A stretch of 64,000 bases of DNA from Litomosoides sigmodontis (lineage: Eukaryota; Nematoda; Chromadorea; Rhabditida; Onchocercidae): the NCBI GenBank assembly GCA_963070105.1, contig OY718804.1, forward strand, positions 11,175,817 to 11,239,816, in the 5' to 3' direction. The stretch's first letter is position 1, and each line of letters opens with the position of its first letter. Position numbers and translations under genes: made by a program. This document shows, one piece after another, positions 25,589 through 37,826 of this stretch. Under the pieces are notes generated by a model. That model was given only the letters and a program-made list of their open reading frames with translations, was not told where the DNA came from and searched no databases.

Positions 25589-28500
25589 CTGAAGGGATAA
25601 ACTAATTATCACAAGTGTGGCATCTCTCTCTCTCTCTCTCTCTCATATTTTATGAATCGGATAATTTCAAGCAATATATTTTGAACAATAAAAAATTAGA
25701 AGAACAAACAAGCTAATCTTCATTATTTGCATATTTTTATAGCATTCGTTGTGACATTTAAAGACATTTAAAACTTGACATTTAAAAAAAGAAAGAAAGA
25801 AGCCGATAAGATTGTTGTAAAATATTAAAATGCACTAAATTATGCTTTAGTTTATTCAAATTGCAAAAAAAAGTTCTTCCTTTCATCAATCAATCACCCA
25901 ATGACTCTACAAGAAAGCACGGTCGTTTGAAACAGGTATTTCCATCCTACTTTTGCCGAGTAATAAATTAAATCTCAATGCAATTTCTCATTTTGAAAAG
26001 GAAAGCGACGAAAAAGGCAAAGGGAACTTCCAGCTTTCAATAATTTCATTATTTTAAAATAAACAAGCAGTTAGCGATAACTAAAGGTTTAGGATTAGTT
26101 ATGGAAAAAATTACGTCTTCCATAACATCAGTATTTGTGCTTCATAAATGCTACCGGTCGCATCTCGCATAAATGTTCGGCATACTGGCAGGTGACAAAG
26201 GAAGCAGTGATAGTCTCGGGAAATGATGAGAGTGGGAGAACGGCTTTCATTCCTTATCTCAAATGATGAAGAGAGAGCATCTAAGAAGAAAGAATCTCTC
26301 TCCTTTTATTTCATAGCATTTCATGAATCAACAAATATCTAAAAGGTAGAAATATTCAAATGGTAACGGAAATATAAGAGTTAAGTGCAAGCAATTTGTT
26401 TCAATCGATTTGAAAAGGATGGCACTTCCAACGATGGAACGGAACGACTGCTTTCATAATTGAAATTGCTAGTTCCTTTTCTCAAGAAAATACATTGATA
26501 GTCAGGAAATACTGCCAAGCATAGGTATTAGTACATTTGAATTTGAACCAAACCTACCAGTCTTTTCAATTACAAATTCAAAGATTCGTAATTTGATTGA
26601 AATGGATGATATGAAATTAGAAATGCAGAAAAAAAAAACTGCGCTTTCATTTCTCTCTACTTATTGCCGATATTTGCATTCTATTTCAGAAATAAAATTC
26701 AAGGGAAGCAACCTTTCATTATTTAAAAATCTGCATAATTAATTTTAAACTTGACTTAAGTAAATGAACCGAGCCTTTTTTTCCAAATTTCTAGCAATAT
26801 TTTTGTTTAACTGTTGACGAAATAAGATGCGGTGATAATTGACCTGTAAGCACTGACTGAATATTCATCATTTACATAATGTGATAATTAATTACGAATT
26901 AATCTAAGCACCGAGTGAGCACTCTGATTGGTGTTGGGAACACAACCACCAGGATGGTCATGACCACTACGAGAACAACGTCCATGCGACTCTACATGGA
27001 GATTTTTTGGAAAACCAGGAGAAGGGCGACTTCTAACGGATGTAGGACCACTCAGTTACCCAAGTGAGAGAGGCCGAAAGGACGCTGTGATAAATGATGA
27101 TTGAATTCTGAATACGATTAAATTTGCGTTCAGAAAACGGTTCAAAGATCAAGCGAAGCATTTATGGAAGATTGCAGAAAGTACTGAGCGAATTTTCAAA
27201 CAGTTGCGATATTATTTTGGGATCACAGATCACGCTTATCGAAAGAGGTGGAATTAAACGTTCGAACGTCAAGTTCACGTTACTCAATTCCATTACATGG
27301 AAAATTAGCTCTTATTTTATCTATGCTTTCATCTGACCTATACACACAGCTGAGCTACCATTTTACTATCAGAAACGTTTCAGACACTTCTCCTTTCACC
27401 TTTCCCGCTTTTCAGATCTATCGAGAAGAAAGAAAAAACAAATAGCTTATAGTTGAAATAAGTCAGCGATGAACTCTTTTCCCTTCCTTTGTTCGCAAAT
27501 TTTCCATAGCGTTGAAAAAATTGATCGACGTGTAATGTCGGGCGTTGAATTTTTCAATTCCTCAATTCGTTCAAATTTACCATCGCTTCTTGCTCTCATT
27601 CTCCTTTAACCCTTTCTCTCTTCCTCCTCCACATTTTCAACAGTATTCCACTTTCCACCTCCCGATCATTCCAAATCATCATACACTCTGGCAAAATTGG
27701 TTTTCGTTTCAAATTCCCTTCTTACAATCTATCTTTTTCCACTTTCACGCCAGTTATTAATTTTAGCGCTGCCATCGAAGTTAACCAATTAATTAAAGTC
27801 CTTGCTAATCAATCACTAATATTACTTCCATATCGAATGTAAACATCAACATGTCTCACTTATCGTAGTCTTTTCTTCACATGAAATTAGCCTAAATGTT
27901 AATAAAAAAATTTTAATTAGCAGAAAATTCAACACTTTCTTCTACAATCGTATATTTACTGTACATGTAAAATAGTAATAATCAAATTCTTCGTCATTTT
28001 AACTTTCTTCCAAAAATACGAAAGACGAAATGGGCAGAAACAAAGAAAAATGAAGCGGAAAGAGTGTGCTAGCGAATTTCAAGAATTCTGTTTCAATTTA
28101 TTGCCACTCTCCCACTTAAATTAACTTCATTTTTTTGAGTTAAGGTTTCGCTAACGCAGGTGATCATCACACATTTCCATGATGCCATACTCCCCCTCAC
28201 TTCTCTCTCCCTCTCTCCGTCTCTATCTCTCCGCTCTACCAATTTAAAACATTTCTTCGAAAATCAGTTTTTACATTAGAATTGGTTACACTTATTTCAC
28301 GTAGATGAAGACAGCAGTAGATAGGAGTAGAGATGCAAGAATAAATATTAAATGACAAAGAAATTTCAAATTTCGTTGCTATTTATCTCCTCCTCTTCAC
28401 ATCTCTTCTCTGTCTCTCTCCCTCCCTTCCTTTTTACCAAAGAAGAAAGAAGCTTCTCAGGGAGATAATGCTGTTGTCATCTTTTGTTGCAGCCTAAGTG

Positions 28501-29107
28501 ATTCTCTTTCTAAAATATCTTACTAGCACCTCCACATTCGAAATTTCAAAAAATTTTAAACAGAATTCGGAAATCTTGTTTCACTTTTCTTTAAACAATG
28601 CTATTGCCATTCTTCACTTTTGTTCACTGATAATTAGCATATATTAATCAGTGTGTAACACGGTGCTCACTGTCGTAGCACTTTGGCGATAAAGGTGAAT
28701 GAACGAGTTCGTCGTCTTCGAGCTTAAAATTTTTAATTACTTTTTAATAAGTTAGCGAAAGTGTTAGAGGGATTAGCAAGGAAGGAAAATGGAATTCATT
28801 AATTCTTTGCGGAAAAATCAATTGTCTCTCATCGATTGCCTGCTCTTATGTGAAGCGACTAGTTTACTCGAATTATTTGATCAAATTCCATTGGACACTT
28901 TTCCGTTTTTTTCCGGAAATTTTTGCATTTATTCATCTGGAAACTTTCACTCGTCCTTCCCACTTCTCTTCCTCGCTTTCGATCTCTCTCCTCTTCTCTT
29001 AAATAGAAAGAAGTGAAGCTTCTAAGGTTAAAATGCACCATAATAATGGATTTTAAGCGTTTTGAGACACGGACACTTACGTACTTAATTATCTCTTTTA
29101 AAAGGAA
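25589..29107. other. Gene-poor region with low-complexity tracts
   Basis: Contains a (CT)n tract at about 25624-25644. A GC-richer island at about 26910-27065 is open on both strands over roughly 130 bases (minus strand reads SVRSRPSPGFP and HDHPGGCVPNTNQ). No linked exons were found, so no gene is called. Confidence 0.4.
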
Positions 29108-31494
29108 ATGGTGGCAACAGAGGACCACAGGATATCATACAGGTCATCATCACCGCTATCGAATATCACTGATAACAGCGGTTGTTCGCTTTGTCAGGTA
29201 AGTATTATAGAGGCAAAAAGAAAGTATATTTGAGGTTAATTTTTAACAGACAACAATGATTCATGAGCTGTGTTTGCGAAATAAAGTATAAGAGTGGTGT
29301 AGATCGGTGAAATCAACCGTTAAATTTTAAGTCAACCACTTGATAAGTGAAGTGAAGATCGAGATAATCCTCGATTCTCTCAGGACAGATCGGCCATCTG
29401 ATTGCGGAAGATGACGTGCCAATTCGCGGAAACAGACAGTTTGCAATTAAACTAAGCAATTAAAAGTGAACGACGAATGATCATCCAGTGAATTGTGAGG
29501 TTAGAAGGAAAGAAAAGGATGCTTGGATTACCTGTTCCGTTCTGGTTGCAGAGAGATAATGAAATGAGCGGAAGGTCAAAAAGCTCGTCAACACTTGCAG
29601 CACAAATACCTCCCTTAAGGAAATTTTTTCTTGGATCTAAGAAAGAAGAACACCATTCAGGTTTGCTTCGAACCGTTCAAGCAAAATACTCGCGTCCCGA
29701 GACTTCTGCCCTGCGGTCATAGCTTTTGTGACAGCTGCATTACCGCCTTAAAGTTTCATTCTGTCTACACATGCAAATGTCCAATATGTCGCGAGTCATT
29801 TCCGCTACGACACGATACAACATTTCCAGCCAATTATAGTCTGCTTGGTTTGTATTTCCCAATTTTCTTCTTTCTTCCTTTTTTTGCTTTTGAAGAGATT
29901 TCAGTTCAAATCCCAGTGCTTATGAAAAGGGCATTTGTTATTAATTTAAATTTAAACCAGGAAGGAAAATTTTCTCGGCTCGCCTGCTTTATCCGATTTC
30001 ATACAGATTTGATTTTTTATTATGAACTGGAATTGAACTGGATAATTCATTCATTCGATCATTATTGTTTTCGGCCTGAAAGCTCTTTCTCTAAAACCTT
30101 CGGTCATTTCTCTCAATTCTAAATCTGATACGTTTTCAACATCGAAATGTAAGCTTTGAAAAGTGTTGAATTCAACACAGATAAATTTAGTGCAACATTT
30201 TTTAACAAAGATTTAAGAGAGCGTAGAAGGATTAAGTGTGTCTTTGGAATAGCTCAGTATGGGAAGTATTTGTTGGCTAAATTGAATTTTGTAAATAAAT
30301 TACCCCAATTTTTTTGAAATTTTCATCATAAATCGCATTTTATTTTATGGGCAAAATTTTGGCTCATTTCTGTCAAAAGTGTTTGAATTCCACTCCAATG
30401 CTCTTTCTCCAATTGTTGTAAGGCATAGCATAAATGAAGTCGTTTAATTCCGTGGATATTCACACTTTTCAATGTCATCGCACAATTCCATCGATGGCAC
30501 TATCACCACCGTGATCAATTATTGTAATTAGCCTGTTTTTCTGTAAAGTTGCCCATTCCTCGTTGACGAGTGGGGGGGGGGGGGGGGGGGAGGAGGTAAT
30601 AATTTCAAACAGACGCCATTACTTTCCTTTAATTTTCTTCGTTAGTAATTATTATAATCTATAACTAATGCAACTGCTAGGCATTTATTAGTTATGACTA
30701 ATTAGTAGCTAACTTTTGCTTCATCGTTAGTATTAGGGTTTTTCAATTAAAGGATGCCTGAAGTTTCTACTGTTTTCGATTAAATTAGCGATCATTATTT
30801 CTTGGATGATACCGCTCTTCATTCAGTAGAAAAGTACAACCCGACCTACAGCTGCATTTCATCTGATTCGTAGCTTCCTCTCCCTCTTCGAACGGTGTTT
30901 GATTTCGGAACCATCACTAGTCGTTTTTTTGTCCATCATCGGCTAAAGAAAGAATGAAGTTTCATGGAACAGATAGGAAGAAACAGAGAAAAGGAATCGA
31001 AGCAAAGGAATGATAAAGAGAAACTGTCTTCTGCTGACTCTTTTGTCAATATTGATTTTAATTTTTTTGGAAAGGGTGGACTGTGGGAGCGAACGATTGA
31101 ACGACGTGTGTCTTGCACCGTTTATTTCATTCCACCCTGTAAGTTCTCAAGTCTTCCGTCAGTGAGATGGCTCGGCAACAACCGAGAAAGCCATCGGGTA
31201 GGAGAAGACGACGTCCGTCAAAACCCACTCTCTCCCTATCAGTTTGCTCCTTCCTGTCAGGTGAATTTTTTCTTCTTCCTTTCCAGCACTTTCTCCGCCT
31301 GATGTTCCGCATGAATGGCAAGCATATCGGTCATCAGTCGTTGGTCGTCACATGACCGTGTCATCAGCTGATAGACGAGCAAAATGACTGAGTACGATCG
31401 GAGTGCTCTAATGTCGCGCATAAGCTGCGACCGTCTGAAATCTCTTCTCCACCGAATCGAAACGCTCTTCCCTCACGACAACTCCTCTTTTTAG
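29108..31494 (+). CDS. Small RING-finger (C3HC4) protein, probable E3 ligase; frameshifted near its end
   Basis: Exons 29108-29197 and 29661-29847 are firm. They join in phase to place CQ|VC across the intron and complete a C3HC4 RING: C-x2-C, then RLLPCGHSFCDSC and CKCPICRESFP. RING proteins of this kind pass ubiquitin from an E2 to a substrate. Probable exons 31144-31197 (donor GG|GTAGGA) and 31287 onward join in phase and give 143 residues ending SADRRAK at a TGA (31385-31387). Overlapping this stop, one base out of frame, another protein-like frame starts (MTEYDRSALMSRISCDRLKS) and runs to a TAG at 31492-31494. One extra A in the AAAA run at 31381-31384 would join the two, so the true C-terminus may be 37 residues longer. 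The substrate is unknown. The first two exons are sure, the last two moderately so. Confidence 0.68.
30572..30590. repeat. Homopolymer run of 19 G
   Basis: An uninterrupted G tract followed by AGGAGG, inside the long intron of the RING gene. Such tracts can form G-quadruplexes and are unstable in nematodes lacking the DOG-1/FANCJ helicase (established in C. elegans). Its exact length may be a sequencing estimate. Confidence 0.95.
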
Positions 31495-33604
31495 AAAGCA
31501 GTGCATTCTCTCCCTGCTTCTTCCCTAATCCGTGTTTTCATCGCATTCCGGATTTCTCTCAGATTGGTCTGTCGGTCCCTGTTCTGCGATGCTTACAGGG
31601 ATACAACGCTAATTGTCGTGGGAATTACTCAAAATTGAAAGTTTGATGAATATAATCAAATTCAATTTATGAAATGAATTTTCTCTCTATCCTCCTCTTT
31701 CCCCACAGGGTACGTCGATCTTTCAAAAACCAAATTATTAGTTACATAAAATATTATCCATTTTTGCATGATATTTTTTATTTGGAATTAATTCTGCAAA
31801 ATATTGAAAAGAAAATTCAACAAAAAATTCTCAGTTCAATAAACAACGTAGAAAAGAATACATTTACACATTATATCAGCAAAGTGTGAGATGCCTCATC
31901 ACCATCTCTTCTCTTTCTCGAATTTAAATGACCAAATTAGGTTAAATAAAGTAATGCTGAGGATAATCAGCCATCTATCCTTTCTGTTCTACGGCATTCG
32001 ATCTGATAACTTCAGTTTTCTTTTGGAAGGACCTCCCGACTGTTGTACTGAAAGTTAAAGTACGATGACTTTTCGTTTCGGAGGTAAAACAGGTTAATCC
32101 GATTGGTCAGTCGATTGCGTGGAAGACATGCCTTATCACCCCACTTATTCCTCTGACAGCGCAAAGTGAAACGAAGAAGAACTTTTGTCGAATCGGAAAT
32201 CCTTTTATAAATAATTTCTGTGCTTTATGAATAGCATCCACCGACTGACTAGAAGGGAGTGGCTACTTATTGATTTTGTAACTGACCATCGTCCATCGAC
32301 CACTCTTAGAAACCTATAACACGAGGTCTATTAGCACGAAATATAAACAGATGGAAAGGAAAAGAAGCAAAAGAAGGGAGGGGAAAGGGAGAGAGTAGGG
32401 AGAGTGTTGGATTATTGAATTTTAATAGAATAATTTCTGTTACTGCTCACACCATCTACCGCTATGCGTGACCTTTACACTCCCACCTTCCCAGTCATTC
32501 CATCTCTCTCGCTTCCTCCTACTCACTCACTCACTTTCTCTCACTCTCTCTCTCTCTCTCACTCCCAGTTAATTTACATTTCCATTTCAATGATAGAATT
32601 TCATAGAAGAGAGTGTCGTGTTAGTCGAGTTTCACAATTAATTTTCATTGCGGTGAATATGCGAAGGATTGCTAATGCTAATTAGTAGGCTGCCGTTACG
32701 AGGGTACTACTAACTAGCCACTTAATGACCACCACTGGTCATTTGCTCTCATCTGCTACGCCTTGAATGGAAGGGACATAGGACGTGGAAGGTCTGGGAG
32801 TGCTTCTTGAATCGAATTCAACGCGACAAATGACGACGACAAGTGCGCGCATGTGTGTGGGTGGATGGGCATTGTGCTGGTGGAATGATAGATGTTGCTT
32901 TTTGAGAGTGCAATGTCCGGGCAGGCACTGTTGCAGGTCTCCCTGCCTCCCACCTGCTGCTGCTGCTGCTGCTGCTATCGATGTTCATTCCCTTTCAACT
33001 TTTCCTTTCCACCTGACGGGAACACCTGCGTACGTGCACTTGCAGCTGCGTAGTACTGGAAGCCGAATTTGGTGCATGTGTCGCAGCATTCCTCTTCTCT
33101 CTTCTTCCTGCAAACTTTCAAAGCAGTGAATCATTCCATTCCGATCCGATCCGATCCGCCGGAGCCGGCTGCTAACCGATGCACTTGTTCAGTTAGGAAT
33201 TGCGAATTCACTTGACGGTTGAAGAAAGTCTTGTGTGAATGCAACGACCTCCTCTCCCTGTCGCTCCTTACGGCCCTACCACAGAAAATTGCATTTCAGC
33301 CCGCTAAGGAAAAAGGGACGAGTAACTCGCAATGAGCGGTCATTTTTCCTACAACATTTTTATTGTGGAATGAATCCGCGCTGTAAGTAATAAAAGTGGC
33401 TCCGTTCCACACGCCACCCACCAGTCCAGGTATACTATCTCGTCCCATTCAAACTCGAACTCTTACCTCATCTAAGCGTGAGGTTTCATAGCATTAACTG
33501 GCCATGTCCAGCATGAAATTGGACAGTCTTCATACTCTCACTGTTTCTTCCTGGAGTGATGGCGATTCATTTCAGATATCCTTGCTTATCTCCAACCTTC
33601 GAAT
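31495..33604. other. Intergenic, GC-richer low-complexity region
   Basis: Holds CT-rich tracts (about 32505-32570), a CTG/GCT run (about 32955-32977) and a GATCC run (about 33143-33160). An open frame at 32785-33129 contains the triplet run as poly-Ala but lacks convincing splice sites. This may be the promoter and 5' UTR region of the gene starting at 33605. Confidence 0.45.
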
Positions 33605-36082
33605 ATGACAAAGCAATCAGTTGACGTGACGTCGCGAAATAACGCCGTGCTGTCGTCATCTACAAAAGACAATAAATTGAAATCTTCGAAGGTTTCACAT
33701 GGACCATCACGATTGTCTCACTTGTTATCGAAGATTTCTCAAAAAGATAAGGTATTTACGGATCTATGAAACGGATGTGTAGCATTCATTCTCATCCCTT
33801 TTCCTAGTTAATCTCATTTCACAAGACATTTCAAAAAGTATCGAGCAGTGCTAAAGTTAGGTGAAAAGCATTAGTTCACCATGCCAGAAAGCACTTATTA
33901 TAGTTAAAAAACGAAGAACGTCGGTGTTGTGTTAGGTATTTTGTTTCTTTTTTTCTGAATTTGTCAGCAGTTCTGCTCGCATTAAAAATAGTGTGTCAGT
34001 GCACCAAGTAGGAAATATCACCTACCCACGTGAATGGTCAAAACTGAACTGTATTAAAATGACCCATATAGCGAACAGTTTTGTTATTCATCGTTGACGA
34101 TAGAGCACGGTCATTATATAGCAGGATTGTTTAATTTAAACATTTAAACATAATTTTAACCAATATATTGAAAGTATTGATACTATTTTTCTCACCTTTT
34201 TTAGAAATCAAGTAATTACTACATCCATGCTGAACCTCCATTCACCTCAACTCCCGATATGTCGAGCGAAGAAGATGGTGTCGAAGTATCTTATGTCGAG
34301 ACAGATAGTGAAAATGATGATAATTCCGAAGATACCATTCCGACTGTCGATTCTGTTAACGCTAGAAGCAGGGTGATTTATGTTGATGATGGTGCTGCGT
34401 TGAACGATTCAACCACAAAAAGCTCAGCGTTAGCGGATTCTGGTTCGCTGACGGAGGGTGCGAACGCTGAAGTTAGTTAGCCTCATTTGACTTCTTAGTC
34501 TGTATTATAAAGTTCTCTGCGTTTTGTATTTTCCATTTATCAGTCAAGTGAGTAAGATTGATGATTTTTTTAAACTGGATAATTCGATTCGTTAGAATTC
34601 AGTGTTCTTTCATCACTTGCTACTGTGGTGGAGGGAAAGAAAGCAATAAACAAAAAGCTTTGATGAGGTGAAGATCGAAATTTTTTTGTAAATTTCTGCC
34701 AACATTAATTATCATTCGTATGCTAGCTTAAGATCCTTATGATATCGCTAACAATTCTTATCTTTTATATTAGGCTACCACATACATTTCTTTACGTTCC
34801 CATGCCTTTTTTGTTGATGAATTTGATGCCGAATCATTCTTATAACTTCACCTATTGATCGGTTTTTCTGCTTATTATCAAAAGTATTGCTGCATGCCCG
34901 AGAAGTCCTTTAAAAATTTCTGTATCTTTTACTTGAGTTATTTACTGCCATTTTGCCACTTTTTTTGCTAATGTAATTCTAATATTTAATAATGTTTTAG
35001 TCCTTCAAGAAAGCATGCATAAGATCCGTTGAATAATGTACTTACTTGAATCTTTATGTTTAAAGGTAGTTGTTGTTTCTTATTTATTTTTATATAGCTG
35101 AAAAAATTTTGTACTCACAAAATAGCTGAAGTTACTTGTAAATAAGGAGTTTTAAAATTTAAGCATATTTTTCAGGAGGAAACGACGGGGACAAACATCA
35201 CTGCTTGCAAATCATCGAATCAACAAGTGGTTCAGTCGACAACACAAACACAAACAAAAATAGCAACAACCGATGTTATGGCAAATTTTGGGAGTTGGCT
35301 GAAGCAAATATGGTATGTTTTGCGGTATGGTATTAGAAACGAAAGTTTTATAACACATGCGCTTTCACCAATTGCAAGATAGGATTCCTTTGTGATGTGA
35401 AAAAACTTTTGGTCAGCGTTGGACATGACGGATAACTGTATTTCCTGAACTGAACTAAGCCATACAAACAACACTGACTGATGCGAATGTCGTTTGGGTA
35501 TTTGAGAATTTAGCTTTCCTGGATTCCTTTCCCCTCAAAATAAGGTGATCTTTTGCTGTCACCGCCTATCAGAGACTAGAGAACGAGAATTGATTATATT
35601 GTAGGTTTCAATTTTTCCATATATTTCGATGATTGCTTAAATTTAATGTATACAGGTATATTGTTACTGTCAGTGCACAGCTACTACTGACCATTTTCGT
35701 GCTGTTTTGGAGTTCGATGATCCTCAAAATCCTTTATGATGATTTCTACAATACGCGACCAAAAGCATCAATGATGTGCAGTACTGCTGAAGTGATCGAT
35801 GAGTGGTTATCGTTAGATCTTTCAGAATCGATTCAGTGCAACGACAATTCCAACACTTTCCTCCAACGATTGCATCATGAAGTGGAAGTGTCTATCACCT
35901 TTCTGATAGGACAGTTCCGCTTCGTTCACGCCATTTGGGTACCCCTAGCATGGGCAACAGTTGTTCAGTTTTATGAAGAATGGTTACAAAAAACAGTGCA
36001 AAATGCGAGAGAAAATTTGAATGAATATTACGAAATCATTTGGACAAGTGTTGTGAAAAAGTGTTATGAAATGATTAATTGA
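33605..36082 (+). CDS. Unrecognised protein with acidic N-terminal half and C-terminal membrane segments
   Basis: Exons 33605-33751, 34205-34471, 35176-35312, 35656-36082. Phases agree and give 325 residues. I do not recognise the family. Residues 1-49 are basic and Ser-rich (SRLSHLLSKISQKDK). The next exon is very acidic (SSEEDGVEVSYVETDSENDD). A Thr/Gln-rich stretch follows, then a membrane segment (IVTVSAQLLLTIFVLFWSSM) and a second hydrophobic stretch near FVHAIWVPLAWATVVQF, ending in an amphipathic tail. The acidic, phosphorylatable N-terminus followed by one or two membrane spans suggests an organelle or plasma-membrane protein of low sequence conservation. The start ATG lies 28 bases after a TTTCAG acceptor-like site, so trans-splicing is possible. 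Confidence 0.72.
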
Positions 36083-36202
36083 AAGGTGAAATTCTGCCAA
36101 TTGTACATCTATGTTTACCTTGTAATCGTGTGAAAATGCTTTAGACTATTCAGATTTCAAAGTTAATGATGATATCGATATTTTTTTGCTGTAATACTCA
36201 TT

Positions 36203-36274
36203 CATTAATGCGCTCCAAATAAACAAAGATTACAGAAAGGTCTGTAATCTTTGTTTATTTGGAGCACATTAATG
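36203..36274. terminator. 33-bp-arm hairpin carrying AATAAA on both strands
   Basis: Arms 36203-36235 and 36242-36274 pair with one mismatch around a 6-base loop (AAAGGT). Each arm holds CCAAATAAACAAAG, so the plus and the minus strand both read AATAAA. It lies 121 bp past the stop of the gene ending at 36082, where a poly(A) signal is expected. It may serve transcripts arriving from both sides, or be a small palindromic insert. Confidence 0.7.
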
Positions 36275-37436
36275 CATTTAATTACATATTGCAATGTGAC
36301 AGTTCTGCATGGAATGCTATCTCCGTATGTGATACATCAAGTGTTCCAGGTGTTAGGAGAATTTAATAATCATCCTGTTGGAACTTTCAAATCTTAAATT
36401 GCTCATTTCATGTTTGCATATAAGAGTTTGTACCTTTACCTGCCAAAGAAATATTCAAAGTGATGCATTACATTCTTTTCATTTTATTTGAAACGTACTG
36501 TCATTTGCAAGTGTTATCATAAACTTTTTTAATGCGCGATAATTTTCCATTTCTAACAAATTTTCATCACTTTTCTCACTCCAAAATCTATTTCAAATAA
36601 AACGTGAAATTTCGTTAATAATAAATAACCGATTGTGAATATGTTTTATTGTCGGAAAACTTTCATTGTAATATTTTTCATCTTTTATTAATATCATCAA
36701 TAGGGAGGATACCATCCATAAGGAAAGGTGAAAATAGAAGCACTTCACTTCCATTTCCGATTTTAGTTCCACTATGCTTTGTACAGGAAGACAAAGATCT
36801 ACTCTTAGTTGTATGACTACAGTTATAATCACATCTGTATAAAACCATGGTTTTCCAGTGCAACTAACGGAAAGTTTCAGGAGGTAGAAGATCAAGATTG
36901 CAAATGAAAAAGATTATTGGCTCTGATTTTTTCTGGTCTTAAACCGGATGGTTTACCGAAGTGCATAAGAACAATTCTCCCCGTTAACGTAGTAGAGACT
37001 GTAGCGTCGTCGGGCCGGCTAGCTGTATTCTAACAATTTCGTTTCCATTTATGCACTTTAGTGTATATTTCCGCTGATATTTTTCCACGGACTTGAGTAT
37101 AAGTAGGAAGTTCATAATCATAAATCAGTAAAAGAGAAATTGGTGATGACGACAGCTAATGACATTGAAGCAGAACGAAAGAGTTTAAGTGCGACATGTG
37201 CGCTAAGCAATTGAGACGTGTGGACAATCTGCAATTTCGGTGAAAAAGATTCTAATGTGATGAACAATTCGAAACCATTTAAATGTGAATTCAGCAATCA
37301 TAACAGCCTGCCAAAACATTAAATAACGATAGATAGACTCCGAATACTTAGATATGACAGGTGTGACAGCAAATCAAAAATTTCAACTTGAAAAAACAAA
37401 GAAAGGTGCCTAAACGTGTTAATGAAAAATAATGTG
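36275..37436. other. Region with unlinked coding-like stretches and a zinc-finger relic
   Basis: Minus-strand stretches at about 36678-36830 (SRSLSSCTKHSGTKIGNGSE) and about 36899-37025 (TGRIVLMHFGKPSGLRPEK) look protein-like and have AG sites before them. Their phases do not join cleanly, and 36945-37030 is also open on the plus strand. No gene is called. Confidence 0.35.
37178..37400 (+). pseudogene. Decayed C2H2 zinc-finger array
   Basis: In one frame (37181 onward) the sequence reads EFKCDMCAKQLRRVDNLQ, the shape of a C2H2 finger start, then hits stops just where the linker KRF and the next C-D-E should follow. In another frame 37272-37319 reads KPFKCEFSNHNSLPKH, a second finger with one Cys changed to Ser. 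A possible third remnant is YDRCDSKSK near 37353-37379. Multiple stops and frame changes show that it is not functional. The parent family cannot be told from these scraps. Confidence 0.6.
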
Positions 37437-37826
37437 CTACAATGAGTTCTCTTTTATTGTTTCAATTATAGCTAGCATACTCCATAGTGCATCAAATTTC
37501 TTACGATTCATACATTCCTTTACTAATTGATAGGCTTGTTGAGTTCCGAATTTATTTCCTTCTGCTGCAAATTTCACCGCTAAATCGCTTCCATTCCCTG
37601 CCTTTCTTCTTGATAGAAATTTTGAGAAAATGGAAAAGAGGAAAGATCAGTTAGTTATAACTTTCCAACACTCATAAGATTGAAGCTATTCGAAAGCTTA
37701 GCCTAATTAATTCTGGATTGATGGAAAGGTTGGGATGACGGGTTTCACGCCGCACTTGTTTTTGGGTGTTATACAGAATTTGTAATTAAATTTCAAACCA
37801 GTAGTTAGTTCACGATGACCTGACAT
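37437..37826 (-). CDS. Two-exon gene for an 80-residue unrecognised protein
   Basis: Coding order: 37826-37756, then 37608-37437. Phases agree (two bases plus one) and give 80 residues. Exon 1 begins MSGHRELTTGLKFNYKF; exon 2 reads NGSDLAVKFAAEGNKFGTQQ, then AYQLVKECMNRKKFDALWSM and ends ETIKENSL. The second exon is a clean, helical-looking frame with a stop and has no internal ATG-initiated ORF of useful length, so simple scans miss it. The donor (AA|GTGCGG) is only fair; other acceptors a few bases away would alter one or two residues. It is transcribed away from SLY1, whose start is 465 bp off, so the two may share a promoter. I cannot assign a function. Confidence 0.55.

Noticed and set aside
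29848..30122. Read-through of the RING exon as one long ORF
   Set aside because: After the donor at 29848 the frame becomes hydrophobic and low-complexity; the RING ends at a normal splice site.
31198..31286. Arg-rich stretch (GRRRRRPSKP) as part of the RING protein with a 26-base intron
   Set aside because: A 26-base intron is below the usual nematode minimum. A GTAGGA donor at 31198 gives an 89-base intron and a smoother protein.
32785..33129. 114-codon frame with a poly-Ala run
   Set aside because: Driven by a triplet repeat in GC-richer DNA; no domain and no good splice sites.
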